Source of the DNA: Dicyema japonicum
Taxonomy: Eukaryota; Dicyemida; Rhombozoa; Dicyemidae
Direction of reading: 5' to 3'
DNA: 64,000 bases
Assembly: GCA_011109175.1 (NCBI GenBank)
Contig: RDEW01000068.1
Span: forward strand, 39,621-103,620
Shown: piece after piece, positions 58,085 to 64,000 of the stretch
Layout: each line of letters starts with the position of its first letter
Numbering within the stretch: the first letter of the stretch is position 1
Position numbers and translations under genes: made by a program
Notes under the pieces: model-generated
Told to the model about the DNA's origin: nothing
Databases searched by the model: none
Seen by the model: only the letters and a program-made list of their open reading frames with translations

Positions 58085-59615
58085 GAACTTGGGCGACCTC
58101 ATCAGGGGATATGCAAGACTAGATTCGTTCCACAGAAGAACTACTTGGTTTACCAGAATATCGAGAAATGCTTTATATAAGAGATGCAACACTAGACCTG
58201 ACAGTTTAGAAGTACTGGAATCCCGATGGAAGCTCTTCGGACACGTGCTGAGGATGGAATTAACATGCCCATCGAACATATCTATGGAAACATACTATGT
58301 TAGTCAAGAATGCCCCTATCGTGGAAGACCTAGAACAACACTGCCAATAGTTTAAAAAAAATACCTGATGTTAGTCAAGAAGGCCCCTATCGTGTAGACC
58401 TAGAACAACACTGCCAATAGTTTTACAAAAATACCTGATGTTAGTCAAGAAGACAGCTATCGTGGTAGACCTAGAACAACACTGCCAATAGTTTTACAAA
58501 AATACCTGATGTTAGTCAAGAAGACAGCTATCGTGGAAGACCTAGAACAACAGTGCCAATAGTTTTACAAAAATACCTGATGTTAGTCAAGAAGACAGCT
58601 ATCGTGGAAGACCTAGAACAACAGTGCCAATAGTTTTACAAAAAATACCTGATGTTAGTCAAGAGAAGACAGCTATCGTGGAAGACCTAGAACAACACTG
58701 CCAATAGTTTTACAAAATACCTGATGTTAGTCAAGAAGACAGCTATCGTGGAAGACCTAGAACAAACCAGTGCCAATAGTTTTACAAAAAATACCTGATG
58801 TTAGTCAAGAAGACAGCTATCGTGGAAGACCTAGAACAACAGTGCCAATAGTTTTACAAAAATACCTGATGTTAGTCAAGAAGACAGCTATCGTGGAAGA
58901 CCTAGAACAACAGTGCCAATAGTTTTACAAAAAATACCTGATGTTAGTCAAGAAGACAGCTATCGTGGAAGACCTAGAACAACACTGCCAATAGTTTTAC
59001 AAAAATACCTGATGTTAGTCAAGAAGACAGCTATCGTGGAAGACCTAGAACAACAGTGCCAATAGTTTTACAAAAATACCTGATGTTAGTCAAGAAGACA
59101 GCTATCGTGGAAGACCTAGAACAACACTGCCAATAGTTTTACAAAAATACCTGATGTTAGTCAAGAAGACAGCTATCGTGGAAGACCTAGAACAACAGTG
59201 CCAATAGTTTTACAAAAATACCTGATGTTAGTCAAGAAGACAGCTATCGTGGAAGACCTAGAACAACAGTGCCAATAGTTTTACAAAAATACCTGATGTT
59301 AGTCAAGAAGACAGCTATCGTGGAAGACCTAGAACAACAGTGCAATAGTTTTACAAAAATACCTGATGTTAGTCAAGAAGACAGCTATCGTGGAAGACCT
59401 AGAACAACAGTGCCAATAGTTTTACAAAAATACCTGATGTTAGTCAAGAAGACAGCTATCGTGGAAGACCAAGAACAACAGTGCCAATAGTTTTACAAAA
59501 AGACCTGATCAATATCAAAAGAAATTTAAAAACTTCCGACGACCTTGACACTATGAGAGCCTTGGCTAGGAACTTTTGCTGCACATGCGGGGCTATAATT
59601 AGTATGCTATCGTGA
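58085..59615 (+). pseudogene. LINE family A RT tail, expanded by a minisatellite
   Basis: Starts with the tail blocks DLIRGYARLDSFHRRTTW, RISRNALYKRC and ESRWKLFGHVLRMELTCP (58089-58270), then SQECPYRGRPRTTLPIV. In an ordinary copy this is followed by about 50 residues to the end. Here about 17 copies of a 71-bp unit intervene, and the true end (RGRPRTTVPIVLQKDLINIK, TSDDLDTMRALARN, stop near 59615) follows at 59470. The 3' UTR ends TCGTGAAGTGCTTAAATAAT. Confidence 0.85.
58294..59503 (+). repeat. 71-bp minisatellite, about 17 units
   Basis: Unit starts (CCTGATGTTAGTCAAGAAG) lie at 58364, 58434, 58505, 58576, 58648, 58720, 58794, 58865, 58937, 59008, 59079, 59150, 59221, 59292, 59362 and 59433, with a final partial CCTGATC at 59504; the founding unit begins near 58294. 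Most periods are 71, some 70, 72 or 74. Units are almost identical, differing at a few sites (CAGTG/CACTG, A-run length). The unit covers the RGRPR codons of the LINE. Confidence 0.97.
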
Positions 59616-59619
59616 AGTG

Positions 59620-60774
59620 CTTAAATAATAATAAAGAACCAAGATCCACTTTTTTAGACACTTGTCGCCATAAATACACTCGATGATCTTTGAACATGAC
59701 TTTAAAGATTTTCGGCAATTGTATGTGCCTCTCCACAACGTGCTACAAGAGAACGCACTTGTTTAATTAAAATAGTTATATACATCATAAGATGCTCTGG
59801 TCGATTTTAATTGTCGTCTTTAGCAAATTGGACATTTCCAACTTGCACCTATTAGATGTGTTTAATTTGTTTTGAAAAAATGAAATATTTTTATCCTTTA
59901 AGTGCGGATGCTTCATCGATAAATGTCTTGATAGTTAGGAGAGAGCAAGATATGTATTAGGCATTATATGATTACATATTACACATTCTGCCGTATGCGG
60001 TAAATCAGATCCGTTCTGAAAAACCCATGAGAGGAAGCTTCATCATATTTTCTTTTATAAAAAACCTTTTTTGAATATTTTTTGAATCTCTTATTCAATC
60101 ATTGTTTCTTATTAAAATCTTAAAAACGGTATGTCAGGAAACACTGGATGAGTGCATAGGTCACTGCAATTATTCACAAAATATTAACCTCACAAATGTA
60201 AAATTTTATCAATGTTGTGCTAATAAATTGAATAAACACAGTGAATATTGCTTAAGATTCCAAAAAAGAAAATACCATAATATGGGGATCGATTCGCCTT
60301 CCAACCGAACTTCGTTGAGAAGACTGGCGTGGTTGGCCCCAGCTATCAGGTCTATCAGGTGACTTGCAAATGCAGAAAGGAGAGTCTTGAATGACTGAAT
60401 GACCGATGACTCCTTTAGATCATTAAGTTCACGATCATGAGGTGTAACTCCCATTGTATCCTAATACCTTAAGGCATAAGGGAGCCATTTAACTTTAATG
60501 GGATAAAAATGATAAAAGCCACATTGAGCATGACATCTAACAGCGATCGACATGTTACATTTAACCAGCATAGACGTGACAAAATATTTTTCAATTGTAG
60601 CCAAATGAATTGTCTGTGAAATTTCAGCCAAAGTGATTCCGACACTCTTGCCACATGCCACACTTCTTCTTTAATCAAGAATAAGCCTCCATAGATTTTC
60701 TCACACATAAATAGGGGGATCTTAGTCTCCTCAAATACAAATTATAATTTCCAAAGAAATAACTTAATAATTAT
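59620..60774. other. No recognised gene
   Basis: Minus frames at 60209-60454 and 60461-60708 are open but not recognised. Confidence 0.35.
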
Positions 60775-60849
60775 TAAACTAATTCCCATTAAACCAAAAG
60801 TTATATAATTAAACGATAAAATTTATTCTATGTTTCGATAAAAAATTAT

Positions 60850-61928
60850 TCAAATCTTCCATATGTTTACCCCATGAATTTTTCAAGAGCCAATACTTTT
60901 CACCTTTTGAAATTCCATAACCCACAACAGAGAGTGAATGTAAATTATGCTCATTTGGACAATTTTTGTAATGGAATATTTCTAAAACGTTTCATTAATA
61001 TTTAGCTATAAAATATAGTTCAAATCTGGTAGAATGAATGAATTTAACAGTGACAGGTCCAACATCTACAAGCGTACGCAAAAGTATTTTTTATTACCAC
61101 TTTCAAGTTCTTTATATCCAGTCAAATTAAATTTAATATCTGGTTGACCTCTATATTTGCATTTACTAGCCTATATAATTATCCGTCGAAATTACTTTGG
61201 CTATATATGGATACCGTATTTCAGAATTAATTCCTCCGTTTTTTCGAATGTATTCATACACTTTATTTTCAGATTCACCTTTGCTGCATCCGTGATCATT
61301 CACACAATCAACTATATTTTGTTCGCTCATTGATATAAGTTTATTGTGTTTGATTGCAAAATGTGACTCCAACGTAGCCAACTAAATATATTAAACATTT
61401 TTAACTGCTCCAAAAGCATAGCATGAGCCACAATCAATCCTTGATTTTACATCAGTTACACAGTTTTTTTTACCCAATTAAAAGATCGGATATTTTTTTT
61501 CATAGATAGAGAAATCTCCAAGTAATTCATTTTCTACTGTACCATAAGAAATTATAATTATTATATAAATTGAATTTGCTGGGTTTGAATATTTCTCTCC
61601 TTGTCTACAAAATTATTTTATGAGAAAACCATGTCAGCAAACTGATTAATTCCTAATTCATACAAAAAATTTCCTTGTTTTGCGAGTATTGTGGTTGTCA
61701 ATATGTCTTAAATTTTCAGTAAAAATGGCCTTTCTAACTTGGAATTCTAAACCAGAATACGATTTGTCTATATTAAAAATTAATTTAACTGTATTTTTCC
61801 AGAAAATTATTCCATTTGATTTCATAATAATCAAAGGATTGATTGAATGATTCGTATTTGAAATGAATTTTAGATGAAATAAAAGAATTAAACAATATAG
61901 TGGAAACAACAAAAATTAGGTCGATCAT
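60850..61928 (-). pseudogene. Cathepsin L-like cysteine protease, copy B
   Basis: From ATG 61928: MIDLIFVVSTILFNSF signal peptide, FDYYEIKWNNFLEKY, a 22-bp intron, GLEFQVRKAIFTENLRHIDN and ELGINQFAD (I29 prodomain), NCVTDVKSRID with CGSCYAFGA (catalytic Cys; the preceding Gln is changed to Arg), a micro-intron, LATLESHFAIKHNKL, SMSEQNIVDCVNDHGCSKGE, YIRKNGGINSEIRYPYI, TLVDVGPVTV, NLHSLSVVGYG (His) and WLLKNSWGK. After that it diverges from copy A and lacks the C-terminus. Several frame breaks. Homology with copy A spans 60775-61962 and is above 90% by eye. The changed Gln and missing end make copy B the likelier pseudogene. Confidence 0.78.
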
Positions 61929-62067
61929 TTTAATTAATTCTGTATATTTTCATTTAAATATTATTTTATTATCAAAATATTAAAAAAATATTATTAAATT
62001 TAACTGAGTTCTACAAGGATCAGTTCTCTCCCATGATTTTTAATCATCACTTTCATTTTGCTATTTT

Positions 62068-62112
62068 TTCATAATTAGTATGGCTCTCGTGAAGTGCTTA
62101 AATAATAATAAT
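62068..62112 (+). mobile_element. Solitary LINE family A 3' end
   Basis: AGTATGGCTCTCGTGAAGTG followed by CTTAAATAATAATAAT matches the 3' end at 59590-59630, with no LINE body upstream: a severely 5'-truncated insertion. Confidence 0.7.
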
Positions 62113-62579
62113 GACCCCAATATACTCAATTGGCGTAAATTTAGTAAAATGTTTATTTGTTTGATAGTCAATGAGTCTGGAAAGCGAGGTTGTTTCAAAA
62201 AACTAAAAACTCATGAAATACTATTTTGCTTAATGAAAATTGCAATAAATATATTTTGGTCTCTAAATTATTTTAAAGAGAGTGAGGTATTTGGTGGATT
62301 CTTTGAATGTGTCTAATGATTTGAAGATGGAAAGCACTATGATAAAATTTTAATTTAATTAATTTATTGAACCACAACCAACGTCATATCCAAAAATAAC
62401 CAAATTTCAAGTGATCCCAGACTCCTTCAACAGTCTCCGCATCTTTTCTCAGTGTTTCGACTGCGTCCCTGCGCATTCTCCTGACATGATGAGTCTCACC
62501 GAAAAAGTGCCCGGATGTGTAGGAAGAGCCGTCCAGGAAAACTCCTAATTTTTGGTCCTTAGAATTTTAACTGAACGTA

Positions 62580-62940
62580 AAACGTCTGATGAAATCGGAT
62601 CTGAAGGTCTTGGGTTCGAATCCGAAAAATGGATTTTTCAGCGAAGGTCGATTCTTGTCAAACAGATCCCACCCGTGAGACGACGAGTCCTTCTGGCACG
62701 ACACAGCATTGAAAGGGATCTTCTTACTCTATCTTACCAAATCCTCTGGTGAAGATTACATTATGAAAACTCTTCCGCCGAAAAATGAAGTGATGTCTAC
62801 GAAGTAGGACTTGTTATGAAAATGAAATAGGGCGGATCTACTTCTTCACCTTTATTCGGAAGCCTGTAATGTACTATTGGAAAATGGATTTTGGTCGGCA
62901 CAAGCAGATGTTCTCCTTTTGGTTCCTTTCTTGAATTAAT
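62580..62940 (+). repeat. Dispersed repeat R1, copy 4 (longest)
   Basis: GGGTTCGAATCCGAAAAATG, CAAACAGATCCCACCCGTGA and TAATGTACTATTGGAAAATG align with the copies at 41.2, 46.2 and 55.9 kb. It could be the coding part of an unclassified element (FQRRSILVKQIPPVRRRVLL). Confidence 0.7.
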
Positions 62941-63639
62941 TTGTTATGACTTTTTGTGCTGAGCTTACCATTGTAAGGTGGGATTAATATTAATCGTCTT
63001 ATCGGATACGTTCTCCTAACCCATTTAAAAAAAAGACCGTATCAAATCTCAATTTCTTATTTTTTCCAATTTGTCTTAAAAATTAAATTAAAAATTGAGG
63101 ACCGCGGTCCAGACCAGTCTTATGACAATCGAACAACGACTGAATCCTTGCTACAGTTTTCTTCACCACTCTCTCTACTCGAATTCATCAAACATCCTTA
63201 TACAAGCATTTCCAGAACCAGTACTTTCTGTTTTTGTGACCGTGGGAACTGAAGTCATCTCCTACAGGTACATCACATGACGTCACTCAGAAGATAAGGA
63301 ACAGAGGAAAAGATGTTAAAAAATCTTCTCCTAAGTAGTTTGTGAGGAAAATCGAACCTAGATCCAATCGCTATAGTATGAAATTGTACCAACTAATGTA
63401 TCTGGTATGTTATGGGGTACATAATAATCTGAGATGGTATTACTTCCCAAAAGCTTTCGCCCATTGTATAAGTGGACTGAGATTAAAATAATGATCGCAA
63501 TTTAGACAGTTGAAAGTCAATAAAAATTTCCATTTCCTTCGACAAGCTCAGGCCTTGTCCTATTGTGCTATCAATTAAGCGGGATTTAATCAGACGTATT
63601 GAAAAAAAATTTTAAATTAAAGAACAATCTTCACGAGTG
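62941..63639. other. No recognised gene
   Basis: A 61-codon plus frame (63095-63280) is not recognised. Confidence 0.35.
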
Positions 63640-63905
63640 CGCTTCAAGGGCTGTTCTGTAGCCGTCAAGGCGGAGAAGGCCAAACTCGGAAAATACGGCG
63701 ACCTTCCCGATAATGTCAAATTTGTTCCGCTTGCTATGGAGACTTCCGGTTTCTACTCCCCTCTATACTAGAGTTTTTAGGACGTCTTGGAAACCGGATC
63801 ACCTCATGCACTGGAGATCTCCGCGAACGCCGCTGGCTGTTTGAGCGAATTTCGCTCACAATTCTAAGATGGAACAGCCACGCAATGAGGGCGGCAGCTA
63901 ACTGA
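63640..63905 (+). pseudogene. LINE family D C-terminal tail, copy 5
   Basis: VKAEKAKLGKYGDLPDNVKF with VPLAMETSG, then after a gap LGNRITSCTGDLRERRWLFE and RISLTILRWNSHAMRAAAN with a stop. Full ending of the restriction-like-endonuclease LINE; the last 120 bp match 28812-28938. Confidence 0.75.
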
Positions 63906-64000
63906 TGTTTTGTTTTTAAAATTGAATAAAATTGATTTTCCTAAAAATTAAAATTTCGGGTAAAGAATTCATTCTTGTTTTTAGTCTTTTTGCGTAAAAT

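Noticed and set aside
58294-59503. Regular spaced repeats that could suggest a CRISPR array
   Set aside because: Units are head-to-tail with no unique spacers, and the host is eukaryotic; it is a minisatellite.
62605-62630. Second GGGTTCGAATCC stretch resembling a tRNA B box
   Set aside because: It belongs to dispersed repeat R1, and no cloverleaf can be drawn.

Overview
Organism. The window is nuclear DNA of a small animal-like eukaryote. Conserved animal genes (CIAO1, thioredoxin, HMG-CoA synthase, GTPBP1/2, MPP10, EFCAB10, cathepsin L) are split by GT...AG introns of only about 20-28 bp, the standard code fits throughout, and the sequence is AT-rich. Introns this short together with animal genes point best to a dicyemid mesozoan, for which introns near 26 bp are published. 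That assignment is inference; no rRNA or mitochondrial marker is present. Layout. 0.4-3.9 kb: CIAO1 (+) and an uncharacterised coiled-coil gene (-) with an X-box-like site at its 5' end. 4-21 kb: mostly dead transposons, including LINE fragments on both strands, a broken integrase element, hAT and pogo/Tigger remnants and a pogo element nested in a LINE. 21.5-27.2 kb: a minus-strand gene block (unidentified ORFs, thioredoxin, dynactin-3-like gene, HMG-CoA synthase). 27.6-46 kb: LINEs, a MULE relic, a second integrase copy and a cathepsin L copy. 46.4-51.8 kb: a second minus-strand block (MPP10, EFCAB10, GTPBP1/2-like), with LINE debris between MPP10 and EFCAB10. 53-64 kb: the best-preserved LINE reverse transcriptase, a 71-bp minisatellite grown from a LINE tail, a second cathepsin copy and more LINE ends. 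Several of the genes are invisible as single long ORFs and appear only when micro-introns are removed. HMG-CoA synthase (439 aa), thioredoxin (108 aa) and EFCAB10 (132 aa) read through cleanly. CIAO1, the GTPase, MPP10, the dynactin-like gene and both cathepsin copies carry one-base frame breaks with conserved residues on both sides, which fits assembly indels for some and real decay for others. Repeats. For bookkeeping I name LINE families by what they encode: A, RT with a C-terminal RGRPR motif; B, RT tail with GRPRTRW; C, APE endonuclease plus RT with SIDLQKAFDSV; D, R2/NeSL-like RT plus a restriction-like-endonuclease tail; E and F, further RT groups. The genes are housekeeping and do not form one pathway. 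The biology of interest is micro-intron architecture inside a heavily transposon-loaded genome.
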